Shown here piece after piece: positions 29,200-39,016 of a stretch of DNA of 64,000 nt (positions are counted from its first letter, which is position 1; each line of letters opens with the position of its first letter). Source of the DNA: Bifidobacterium canis. Its GTDB lineage: Bacteria; Actinomycetota; Actinomycetes; Actinomycetales; Bifidobacteriaceae. The position numbers and the translations under genes are program-made. The DNA lies in assembly GCF_009727065.1 (NCBI RefSeq), contig NZ_WNLP01000001.1:186001-250000 (forward strand), written 5' to 3'. The notes below the pieces were generated by a model. That model searched no databases. It was not told where the DNA came from and saw nothing but the letters and a program-made list of their open reading frames with translations.

Positions 29200-30900
29200 A
29201 TGACAGACAACACAGCATTGCTTCTCAACTCCGATCAACGTGTGACACGTCGGGGTGAGAAGGTGAACGTGACGGTGACGAATCCGATCCTACCGGGATT
29301 CCACCCCGATCCAAGTGCGGTGAAGGTTGGCAACGACTACTACATCGCAACCTCCACCTTCGAATGGTGGCCGGGCGTGGAAATCTACCATTCCACCGAT
29401 CTGGTGCAATGGGAATGGGTGTGCAATCCGATCAGTAGAACCAGCCAAGCAGACTTGGCCGGCAACTACAATTCCGGATCGATCTGGGCACCACACTTGA
29501 GCTATGCACGCGGTCGTTTCTGGCTGGCATACACCGATGTGAAATCGGCCACGAAGTTCAAAGACACATTGAACTATGTCATCAGCGCACCAAGCATCAC
29601 CGGTCCATGGAGCGAACCCACATTCGTCACGGCATCGGGATTCGACCCATCGCTGTTCCATGACGACGACGGCACCAGCTGGTTCATCAACATGCTCTTC
29701 GATTGGCGTGGTGAAGATCGTGACCGCTTCGTTGGCACGGTGATTCAGCAAATCGATCTGAACACGATGACGCTTGTTGGAAAACGCGCGCATATTTTCA
29801 AAGGAACATCGCTCGGCGTGTGCGAAGGACCCCAGATCATCAAAAAAGACGGCTGGTATTACCTGATTTGCGCCGCGGGCGGCACCGAATACAACCATGC
29901 GGCGACAGTGAGCAGATCACGCAGCCTATATGGTCCGTGGGAGGAATCACCACACACACCATTGATGAGCACTCGTGATGACCCTGCATGGCCATTGCAG
30001 AAAACAGGCCATTGCTCGTTCATCAACAACGGTGATGACTGGTATGCGACATTCCTGTGCGGTAGGCCACTCACACCTCGCGGCGCGTGCGTACTGGGCA
30101 GGGAAACTGCCATCACGCGTATACGCTGGGATGCCGAAGGCTGGCCAATGCTCGAGAACGGCACGACGCACCCTGATCTGCGTACAACGATTCCAGTTGA
30201 CGTGCCCACAGGCGGGCAGCCACCTAAGCAACGTACCGACTGGTCGCAATACGTGGCGTTCTCCGAAAACACCCCATTGCCGAGCACCTTCAAAACACTG
30301 CGCATGCCATTGCGCGAGAACGTCGACTATTCCCTCTCCGCACGCCCAGGGTGGCTCAGACTCTATGGCGGCCAAAGCCTGTCCTCCCTTCACCGACAGA
30401 CGCTGTTCGCCAGGCGCTGGCAGTCCACACGTTTCGACGTCGAAACATTGCTGGACTTCCAACCCGACAATTTCCAACAAAGCGCAGGGCTCGTGCTGTT
30501 CTACGACACGCAGCACTGGATGTATGAATTTGTCACTGCCGATGATGAACAGGGCACCAAACGCTATGTGCAAGTGCTCGTCAACGACAACGACGAATTC
30601 CATTTCGCCTGTGACCCTATGCCACTGCCGGAAGGATCAGACGTCCGTCTACGCGCTCGAGTGCGGGATGAAGCGATTGCCTTCGATGTCGAAGTGATCG
30701 CCGACGGAGACGTGCCGGAGGATCGTTGGACGACCTTGGTGCAAGATCTCGATTCCACAATATTGAGCGATGAACACATCAGCCAGTGGCGAGGACGCAC
30801 CGTGTTCACCGGTGCGATGGCGGGCATATGCGCGCAGGACTTCGACGCACACGGTTCGCATGCGGACTTCGAGTCGTTCAACTACCACGAACTTCATTGA
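29200..30900 (+). CDS. Glycoside hydrolase family 43 (beta-xylosidase / arabinofuranosidase type)
   Basis: A 566-aa intracellular glycosidase without a signal peptide. The five-bladed propeller begins NPILPGFHPDPS, whose Asp is the general base, with the catalytic Glu region at SLGVCEGPQIIKK. TGHCSFINN and the C-terminal beta-sandwich (about 350-560, with QQSAGLVLFYD) match GH43 beta-xylosidases with a C-terminal beta-sandwich. The ATG at 29200 lies 10 bp after permease 2 with a weak ribosome site; a GTG at 29263 is an alternative. The substrate could be xylose on xylogalacturonan or arabinose on pectin side chains. Confidence 0.87.
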   Translation: MTDNTALLLNSDQRVTRRGEKVNVTVTNPILPGFHPDPSAVKVGNDYYIATSTFEWWPGVEIYHSTDLVQWEWVCNPISRTSQADLAGNYNSGSIWAPHLSYARGRFWLAYTDVKSATKFKDTLNYVISAPSITGPWSEPTFVTASGFDPSLFHDDDGTSWFINMLFDWRGEDRDRFVGTVIQQIDLNTMTLVGKRAHIFKGTSLGVCEGPQIIKKDGWYYLICAAGGTEYNHAATVSRSRSLYGPWEESPHTPLMSTRDDPAWPLQKTGHCSFINNGDDWYATFLCGRPLTPRGACVLGRETAITRIRWDAEGWPMLENGTTHPDLRTTIPVDVPTGGQPPKQRTDWSQYVAFSENTPLPSTFKTLRMPLRENVDYSLSARPGWLRLYGGQSLSSLHRQTLFARRWQSTRFDVETLLDFQPDNFQQSAGLVLFYDTQHWMYEFVTADDEQGTKRYVQVLVNDNDEFHFACDPMPLPEGSDVRLRARVRDEAIAFDVEVIADGDVPEDRWTTLVQDLDSTILSDEHISQWRGRTVFTGAMAGICAQDFDAHGSHADFESFNYHELH

Positions 30901-31009
30901 TACACGATGAGTTTTGTGCACAGACCGTCGAAGACGACGGCCGGAAAGGAGGCTGCCGAAGTTTCCGCGAGAGGCATCGCGGATGAATGATCGGCGCTCA
31001 ATAGGCGCG

Positions 31010-31043
31010 GTGCCCGGTTCGAAATCGCTTTTGGGCCGGGCAC
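31010..31043 (+). terminator. Hairpin between the GH43 and pectinase genes
   Basis: 8-bp perfect arms GTGCCCGG (31010-31017) and CCGGGCAC (31036-31043), 42 nt upstream of the pectinase start. No T-run follows. Confidence 0.5.
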
Positions 31044-31085
31044 ATCTGTAAATGGCAATAATGTCGATCAACATAAGGAAAGCAG

Positions 31086-34000
31086 ATGAAGAAAGGTTTT
31101 AGTGTAGCGGTCGCCACCGCGGCATGCGTAGGCATGCTGGCCACATGCGCGTTGACGATCCCGGCGGCACAGGCGGACGATACCACTGTGCAAACGCCGA
31201 CGGGACTGGCAATGGCGCCGGCCTCGAACACCGATACGTCAGTGGTTCTGACATGGAACAAGCCAGCGAATTACTCCAACGTGGCTCGTTACGACGTCTA
31301 CGCTGGTGATCAGTATGTGGGTTCCACAGACATGACGTATTTCAAGGTCACGGGTCTGAAACCGTCGACCCAATATGAGTTCACCGTTCGGGCGGTGGAT
31401 GCATCCGGCAATGTCAAATCGTATCCGTCCGACGCCATTGAAGTGCGCACCATGCAGACTCCGAAGAAATACAACGTGCGTGACTACGGTGCGACGGGCA
31501 ATGGCACAACGAAAGACACCGAGGCGATCCAGAAGGCCATAGACGCCTGCAAGGAAAAGAACTGCGAGGTATATCTGCCGGCAGGAACCTACCTCAGCGG
31601 CGCATTGAACCTGCACGACGACATGACGTTCTACGTCGATTCAGGGGCACAGCTCAAACCGAGCACCGACCTCGCAGACTATCCGTTCACCGATGCACGC
31701 CACGACATCGAAGACATCTACGGACGCAACCCAGCGTATTCGAGTCTTCTCAACGTGGGAACGATGGACCATTCGAAAGGGGCCACAACCCACAACATCA
31801 AGATCATGGGCGCAGGCACCATCGGCGACGAAGCCAACGGTCTGGCATTGCGCAAAGCATATGATGATTTCACGCACAATGGCAACGGCGGTGATCTGCC
31901 GATCCCATCAGACGTGTATCAAAGCGGACAGCATGTTGGTGGCGGTAGCCTCATCAGCCTCAAGAACTGCGGCAACGTCTACATGGACGGCGTGCACATC
32001 CGCAACGGCATGATGTGGACGATCGTACCGGTGTATAGCCAAGACATCACCGCATACAATCTCGATCTGGTCACCTCCGTGCACAACGGCGACGGCTTCG
32101 ACCTGAACTCCAGCAGCAACGTCTGGGTGCTCGGCACCACGTTCTCCACCGGAGATGATTGCAGCGCCATCAAATCCGGCAAAGATGCGGAAGGACGCAG
32201 CATTGCACGCCCCAGCGAGAATCTGTATTATCGCGGAGATGTGTTCCACTCTGGGCACGGCGGCGTGACGATCGGCAGCGAGATGTCGGGAGGCGTGCGC
32301 AACGTCTTCGTCGAAGATTCAACGATCGTGCCGGTGGACCTTGGCTCTAGCGCCGTCAATCAAGGCATTCGCGTCAAGGTGAGTCCGAAGCGCGGCGGTT
32401 ACGTCAAGAACATTCAAGTGCGCGATAGCGTCATCAATAAAATCGGCGTGATCACGAACTACGACAGGACCCCAGCAAGTCAGCTCGATGACACGCCTCT
32501 GCCAGATATCGAGAACTTCCACTTCTCGAACATCACGGCGCCAAACTGGAACAACAACAACGGCAAGGGCAACGTGATCGACATTTCGGGTTCCGACTTC
32601 GGTGAAGGCCGAGTGAAATACCTGTAGAACTTCACCTTCGACAATGTGAAGTTCTACAACGCAAGCGTCAATGCGGCCCAAAACATCGCCTTCAACAACT
32701 CGCAGCTGTTCAACGGCATGAGTTTGAGCAAGACGGTGAACGTGACGGTAGACGGCAAGCAATACAAAGATGCGTCGTTCCCGTTCTCCGATACGTTCGA
32801 CAACGAGGCGGTCGGAACTTCGCCATCCACCTGGAAGACGGAACAGAGCGAAACCGGTGGCGGAATGGCCGTGACCTCCGATGGTACGGATTCGTTCCTG
32901 CGCCTGACCGACAACGGCATGGGCTATGAACGCATCTACCGCCCCTTCAGCTCACAAAACGGAACCGTGGACTTCTCATTCCGCTTCCGCAGCCCGGATC
33001 CATCACGTCTGCATAACACCGATATGGCGTTCAAGTCATCCGACAACCGCACCGCTACGAAGTACTCGTTCAGGAACTCCAACGGCAAAGCCCAGCTGGT
33101 GCTCCGTGACGCGAAGAACCGCGACACTGTGATCATCGATGACGTCAAGGCGAACACCTGGTACAACACAGGCCTCATTCTCGACATCCACAATGCGAAG
33201 ATCAGCGCCTACGATCCCTCGACCGGAACCAACGTCGAAGGTGCGCAGAATCTGGCGTTCTCCGATAAGAAAGCCACGAACATCGCATCGTTCCGCGTAA
33301 ACCTGCCGAACAACAACACCGATCAGGTGGTGCTCGATCTCGACAACGTGGCGGCAAGCGCGAAGGCAGATGCCTCGCAGCCGAAGATCTCCGCAATCGA
33401 AGTGTCTAGTGACGGCGACAGGCATGCCATCGGCACCAAGGGCGGCACGATGCAATTGCATGCCAACGTTGTGACCAACGATCCCAATGCCGACACCGGT
33501 GTAACCTGGGCGGTCACCAAGCCTGACTTCAGTGGAACCAAGGCTGCGACGATTGACCAGAACGGTCTGCTGAACGCCAAGGAAAACGGCACCGTCGTCG
33601 TGTCGGCAACCGCTAAGGACGGTTCCGGGACGATGGGAACATGGACCGTCGTGATCACCGGGCAGGAGGAACGCACCGGATTCGAACCGGTGGAGATCCT
33701 GACTGCCGTCGGAGTGGTGCCGACGATGCCGGCATACATCTACCAGCGCAACAGCGATGGCACGGTGGTGCCAGTTGCTGCAACGTGGCAGAAGATCGAC
33801 GCCGCCAACGTAGCCAAAGAAGGCAGCTTCCAAGTCAAAGGCACTGCCGCGAACACCGAAGTGAGTGCAACGGTCACCGTCAGCCCAGTCTCGATCAGTT
33901 CGATCCCGACACAGGTTATCAAAACGACGCCTGGCGTCATGCCGAAGTTACCGATCGCCGTCACGGCAAAGCTCAATGACGGTAGCAGCAAATTGTTGCC

Positions 34001-35744
34001 GGTGACGTGGGACGGCATCGATCAGACGGCGCTCGCCAACCAGAACCTCGATGGCATCGAAGTGCTTGGCACAGTGAGCGGCACCGATCTCAAGGCCAAA
34101 GCTCGCGTGCTCGTGCTTCCGCAGATCGTCGAAGGCGTGACGCCGATCGTCGTCGCCCAAGACGGCACGGGTGATTTCCGTACGATCACCGAAGCCATCA
34201 ATTCGATTCCAAGCAACAATGCACAACGCCGTGTGATCTTCGTCAAGGCCGGTCAATACCGCGAGAAGATTCGCGTCGATCGTCCATACGTCACGATCGC
34301 AGGCCAAAGCGCCGACAGCACGTCGATCGTCTGGAACGATGGGCCGAGCACACTCGGTGCCGACGGCAAGCCACTTGGCACCTACGGCGACTACACGATG
34401 CAGGTGACGGGCAATGACTTCTCGGCACGCGACATCACGATCGAGACGACGGCAGGATCGTCTGTGGGCCAGGCAGTGGCATTGGATGTCTACGCTGACA
34501 GGGCTCGCTTCGACCGCTGCAACATTCGCGGCTACCAAGACACATTGCTGCTGCGCAACAACACCGACACCTCGCAAACCGACAACGTGCCTAACCAGAC
34601 CACGTTGCGTTCCAACCGTTCGTACTTCAAGGACTGCACGATCAGCGGCTCCGTGGACTACATTTTCGGTGCGGGCATCGGCGTATTCGATAACTGCAAC
34701 ATCCATTCGATGCTCAACGGCTACGTCACGGCAGCCAGCACCCCGCAGAACCAGAAGTATGGGCTGGTGTTCCGCAACAGCACGCTCAGCTCGGAACACA
34801 CATACAGCGGCAAGCTCAAGACATATCTGGGCAGGCCATGGCGCCCATATTCGAGCGTGGCATATTTGAACACCACGATGGAGAACCACATTCTTCCTGA
34901 AGGGTGGAACGACTGGGGCAAGGAGTCGAACCAGCAAACCGCAAGGTATTCCGAATACAAGAGCACCGGCGACGGCGCCGGGGCAGACAAACGTGTGCCT
35001 TGGGCCAAGCAGCTCACCGATGACGAGGCCGCGCAATACACGTTGCCGAACATCTTCGGACTTGATGGTGGCATCAACGTGGACGGTGCCTGGGATCCTG
35101 ATGTGCTCGCTGCGCCAACCCCGGCTCCCGCTACGCCGATCACAATCGACGCGACGGCTCAGACGAAGCAAGGCGTGACATTGACGGGTTCGCTCGCTCC
35201 ATACGCACAAGCTTCAGATGACGGTGCTCTGACGTTCGCTGCTACGGCGAAGCCCGAGCATGGCACACTCACATTGAATGCCGATGGCAGCTATGCCTAC
35301 GTGCCGGAGCCTGGATTCCATGGTGATGATTCATTCGGATTCAAGGCCTCGAACAACGGTGCAGAATCCAACGAATCGCATATGCGCATCACTGTCACTC
35401 CAGTCGAAAGCAAACCCGACGACAACAAGGGCGGCAATACCGGAGGCAGCACTGGTGGCAACGCCGGTGATCACGACCACGGCAACCAAAGCAATGCCGG
35501 CAACACCGGAACCACCAGCCAGCCATCACAGAACACTGGGGCATCTTCCAATGCAAACAATCAGCCGCAGTCCAAGAACTCCGTTCCGAAGAACACGGCA
35601 ACCGCGGAGGACCATGCCAACGTTGGTGTGGTGGCGCATACCGGATCGTCGATCGCATTGATCGTCGCGGCAGCCGTGACCTTACTGGTTGCCGGAGGTG
35701 TGTTGCTGACTCGCGGTCGGCACATGCACTCCACTAGAAAGTGA
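31086..35744 (+). CDS. Wall-anchored bifunctional pectinase: GH28 polygalacturonase plus CE8 pectin methylesterase, with internal TAG
   Basis: One 1552-codon frame. A signal peptide (about 1-30) is followed by an Fn3 domain (about 36-125). GH28 (about 128-560) has NGDGFDLNSS, GDDCSAIKSG, GHGGVTIGSE and IRVKV, as in Fn3-GH28 exo-polygalacturonases (PehX type). A concanavalin-like domain and Ig-like domains follow. CE8 (about 1015-1330) has GYQDTLL, DYIFG and YLGRPWR. A cadherin-like domain, a Gly/Asn/Thr linker, VAHTG, a hydrophobic helix and basic tail form a class E-like sortase signal. Codon 514 (TAG, 32625-32627) interrupts the frame late in GH28 with no shift. The RBS is AAGGAAAGCAG. Confidence 0.85.
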
Positions 35745-35804
35745 GGACACAGGCAGGCGCTGATTCCGGTAGTGACATGTGACAGGTGAGACCGGAATAC
35801 AGCC

Positions 35805-35862
35805 GATGGGTGTGGGGAGGTCTCTTGGCCAAGAGACCTCCCCACACCCATCGTGCTTTTCA
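35805..35862. terminator. Terminator after the pectinase gene
   Basis: A perfect 48-bp palindrome (35805-35852, 24-bp arms, no loop) followed by GTGCTTTT. It isolates uxaA from the upstream operon. Confidence 0.92.
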
Positions 35863-35902
35863 TAGAGCTATAGCAATGGTGCAATGCTTGGCAACAGATA
35901 GC

Positions 35903-35921
35903 CGTTGTACGTTGCACAACG
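35903..35921. promoter_or_regulatory. Inverted repeat just upstream of uxaA
   Basis: CGTTGT-N7-ACAACG ends 15 bp before the uxaA ATG. Since uxaA follows a strong terminator it must have its own promoter, and this repeat is a candidate operator. Confidence 0.35.
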
Positions 35922-35936
35922 CATACCGTAGGAGCC

Positions 35937-37583
35937 ATGAGTGCAGAACTATTCACGCCAAACGATCGCGATTCCTGTGCGTCCATTCGTGCAGCAGCAT
36001 CGCTGGGGAACCCGGTGCAGGGCGAATTCATTCACACCTGTGGCGACATGGGTGGCAGGAAGCATGACTATCTGGCCGATCTTCCTGAACAGAGTGGGCA
36101 AGACACGATCGTGCTTGCTCCCGGAGACATGGTGTGCGTCGCAGCGCACCCGATACACCGAGGAGACACCGTGCGCGTCGGAGATGAGACGCTCACCGTG
36201 CTCGACGATGTGCCGCGCGGACACAAGATCGCCCTCACCGACATTCCAGAAGGCGCCAACGTGCGCAAATACGGTTTCGAAATCGGCCACGCAACCCGCC
36301 CAATCAAACGTGGCGAATGGGTGCATACGCACAATCTGGCCACGAATCTGGGCGACAACCTGAGCTACGAATACCATCCGACATCCAACACCGTCAAACC
36401 GGGCAAGCCCACAACCACGTTCCAAGGCTACAGGCGTGCCAACGGGAAGGTCGGCATCCGAAACGATCTCTACATTGTGCCCACGGTCGGCTGCATCGAT
36501 GGCTTGGTGGAGACGATGGCACGCATGTTCACGTCGAAACACAACGGCAATGGCAGCTTCGACTCGGTGATAGTGGCGAGGCATCCATACGGATGCTCTC
36601 AACTGGGCGGAGATCTTCTGTGGACGCAGGAATGCTTGCGCGGCATAGTCGAACATCCCAATGCGGGCGGCGTGCTCATTGTGGGACTTGGTTGCGAGAA
36701 CAATCAGATGTCGTTGTTCACCGCAGGATTGAACAACATCGATCCGAACCGTATTCGCACGATGATCTGCCAAGAAGAAGACGATGAACTCGACCGCGCT
36801 GCGCAACTGCTCGAAGAGCTCAACGAGCAGGCGAAATTCGACGAACGCGAGCCCATTCCAATGAACGAGCTCACCGTCGGGGTTGAATGCGGTGGATCGG
36901 ATGGCATGAGCGGTATCACAGCAAACCCGATGGTCGGCAGATTCGCGGAATGGCTGGTGTCACAAGGCGGTTCAGTGGTGCTGTCGGAAGTTCCGGAAAT
37001 GTTCGGCGCCGAAACGGTGCTGATGAGCCAAGCCCGCGACGAACACGTGTTCCACGACATCGTCGACTTGATCAACAATTTCAAAGGCTTCTTCCGCAAA
37101 TACGGCGAGAAGATCTCCGAGAATCCGTCTCCGGGCAACAAGGCCGGAGGCATCACCACCCTTGAAGACAAATCGCTCGGGTGCATTCGCAAAGGAGGTC
37201 GCTGTGAGGTCGAAGATGTCATCCCATATGGGAAACGCGTGAAGGAACACGGCCTTTCATTGATGCAGACACCTGGCAACGACATGGTGTCGACGACGGC
37301 GAAAGGATCCGCCGGATGCAATCTCATTCTGTTCACCACAGGCCGTGGCACACCGTTCGGCTGCTTCGTGCCAACGCTGAAAATCGCCACAAACACGCCA
37401 TTGGCGATGAAAAAGAAGCGCTGGATCGACTTCAACGCGGGAAGACTGCTCGATGAGCCAATGGATCAGGTTGACGCTGAATTCAGGCAGCTGGTCATGG
37501 AGGTGATCAACGGACGGCAGACCTGCAATGAGCGCAACGCCATGCAGGAGACGGTCATCTTCAAAGATGGACCTACTGAATAA
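35937..37583 (+). CDS. uxaA: Altronate dehydratase
   Basis: A 548-aa UxaA/GarD-type dehydratase converting D-altronate to 2-keto-3-deoxygluconate. The N-terminal SAF domain spans about residues 55-125 (APGDMVCVAAHPIHRGDTV). The catalytic part from about 155 has GYRRANGKVGIRND, VARHPYGCSQLGGDLLWT, VGLGCENNQ and GVECGGSDGMSGITANP, plus conserved Cys-containing metal-ligand regions. Length matches full single-chain UxaA enzymes. The ATG at 35937 has GGAG only two bases away, which is tight. It is the pathway step between uxaB and kdgK. Confidence 0.93.
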   Translation: MSAELFTPNDRDSCASIRAAASLGNPVQGEFIHTCGDMGGRKHDYLADLPEQSGQDTIVLAPGDMVCVAAHPIHRGDTVRVGDETLTVLDDVPRGHKIALTDIPEGANVRKYGFEIGHATRPIKRGEWVHTHNLATNLGDNLSYEYHPTSNTVKPGKPTTTFQGYRRANGKVGIRNDLYIVPTVGCIDGLVETMARMFTSKHNGNGSFDSVIVARHPYGCSQLGGDLLWTQECLRGIVEHPNAGGVLIVGLGCENNQMSLFTAGLNNIDPNRIRTMICQEEDDELDRAAQLLEELNEQAKFDEREPIPMNELTVGVECGGSDGMSGITANPMVGRFAEWLVSQGGSVVLSEVPEMFGAETVLMSQARDEHVFHDIVDLINNFKGFFRKYGEKISENPSPGNKAGGITTLEDKSLGCIRKGGRCEVEDVIPYGKRVKEHGLSLMQTPGNDMVSTTAKGSAGCNLILFTTGRGTPFGCFVPTLKIATNTPLAMKKKRWIDFNAGRLLDEPMDQVDAEFRQLVMEVINGRQTCNERNAMQETVIFKDGPTE

Positions 37584-37689
37584 TACCGTGTACGCGCACG
37601 ACTCGGCACCGCATGTGCGCGAAGAGTCATGTGTAGCGCAGGCAGATCAGTAATCTGAGTGTGAGAATAATTAATAACGTATAACAGCT

Positions 37690-37745
37690 GATAAGCGGCG
37701 GTGGCTGCCGAAATTACTCTATTTCGGCAGCCACCGCCGCTTATC
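37690..37745. terminator. Bidirectional terminator between uxaA and the GT4 gene
   Basis: 24-bp perfect arms (37690-37713 with 37722-37745) with an 8-nt loop. It lies between convergent genes and marks the right edge of the pectin locus. Confidence 0.92.
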
Positions 37746-37756
37746 TATGCTCACAG

Positions 37757-38908
37757 TCAGTGCTGCCTGTCGGCAATAGCCTGCTCATACACCTGTTCAA
37801 CCTGATCGGCAACGGTTTTCACGTTGTACCTGTCGAGCAGCTTCAGCTCGCGATCATGCACGCGGCGTGCCCAATCATCGTCACTCAACGCTCTGGCGAT
37901 GCGTTCGGCGAGAGCGCGCGGATAACCGTCGCCGCTCACGGGGAAAAGCACATCCTCGTCACCCAGCATCGTGGAACGATAACCCGGATTGTCACCGGCC
38001 AATGTGACGCCGGCATTCGACGCGATCGCTTCGAGCAGCACGATGCCGAACGATTCGCCACCGGTCGCGGGGAACACGGCGACATCGGCGCTCGCCAAAA
38101 GCGACGGCTTGTCTTCTTCGCTCACGAAGCCGAGAAATTCCACTGGTGTTGCCAGCGAACGTGCGCGTTGCTCACACTCTTCAAGAAGAGGTCCTTTGCC
38201 CGCGAAACTCACGTGGAAGCCGTCGGGGAACAGGCCGTGCTGCTCTCCGTATTCGATCGCGTCGAGCAGCAGCGACGCCCCCTTGCGAGGAACGAAACGC
38301 CCTAGGAACACCACATGATTGCCGCGGCGGAAGCGAGCAGCAGCGTCTATGCCCGCAGCAGTTCGTTGGAATTGCTCGACATCGACGGGGTTGGGAATCA
38401 CGACGCCGCGAACATGCGCCGTCGCCTGCGCGTATTGCGCGGCGACCTGCGAAACGGCGATCACACGGTCCACGCGGCGGTGTGTCGGCGCGTTGATCAT
38501 GCCGAGCAGACGGCCACCCACCCGCGAAGCCCAATCGGCGGAGGCGATGTGATATGTGGCGACCACACCTGTTCGCGGGTGCGCGTTGTGCAGTACTTTG
38601 CCTCCCATGAACGGACTATAGGGAGCTTGAATGTGCAGAATATCGAAATTCTCGGCGTCGAGCAGCTCGCGAATGCGCGCACTGTTCGCAGGCAATGGAA
38701 CGCGCATGCGGTTGCCGTTGAATTTGACCATCACGTTCTTCGACATCGAATGCGTGTTGGGAACGGGGGAGTCGTGCGTCTCGCCGACCAGATAATGCAC
38801 GTCGTGCCCACGCCGGCTCAACTCCGAGCCGAGGGTGACGATGTGCTGCTGCACGCCATCGAGCACATCCAGTGTGTCGTCGAATACGAAGCCGATTTTC
38901 AAAGCCAT
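37757..38908 (-). CDS. GT4 glycosyltransferase (PimA/PimB-like)
   Basis: A 383-aa GT-B enzyme. The N-terminal DDTLDVLDGVQQHIVTLGSEL holds the acceptor-site loop. VIAVSQVAAQYAQ, VVIPNPVDVEQF and FLGRFVPRKGASLLLDAI are hallmarks of GT4. The donor site is FPATGGESFGIVLLEAIASN. The closest family by eye is the phosphatidylinositol mannosyltransferases, though the true acceptor and sugar are not known. It is divergent from the MFS gene and converges on uxaA across a strong terminator. Confidence 0.87.
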   Translation of the reverse strand: MALKIGFVFDDTLDVLDGVQQHIVTLGSELSRRGHDVHYLVGETHDSPVPNTHSMSKNVMVKFNGNRMRVPLPANSARIRELLDAENFDILHIQAPYSPFMGGKVLHNAHPRTGVVATYHIASADWASRVGGRLLGMINAPTHRRVDRVIAVSQVAAQYAQATAHVRGVVIPNPVDVEQFQRTAAGIDAAARFRRGNHVVFLGRFVPRKGASLLLDAIEYGEQHGLFPDGFHVSFAGKGPLLEECEQRARSLATPVEFLGFVSEEDKPSLLASADVAVFPATGGESFGIVLLEAIASNAGVTLAGDNPGYRSTMLGDEDVLFPVSGDGYPRALAERIARALSDDDWARRVHDRELKLLDRYNVKTVADQVEQVYEQAIADRQH

Positions 38909-39016
38909 GACTACACAGTCTAATCGGCGTGGCGATCAACCAATTTTTTCTTTACCGAAGAATAGAATTCATTCAGTCTAATAAACATTTTCGATAACAG
39001 CTTGTGAAGGTGTGCG

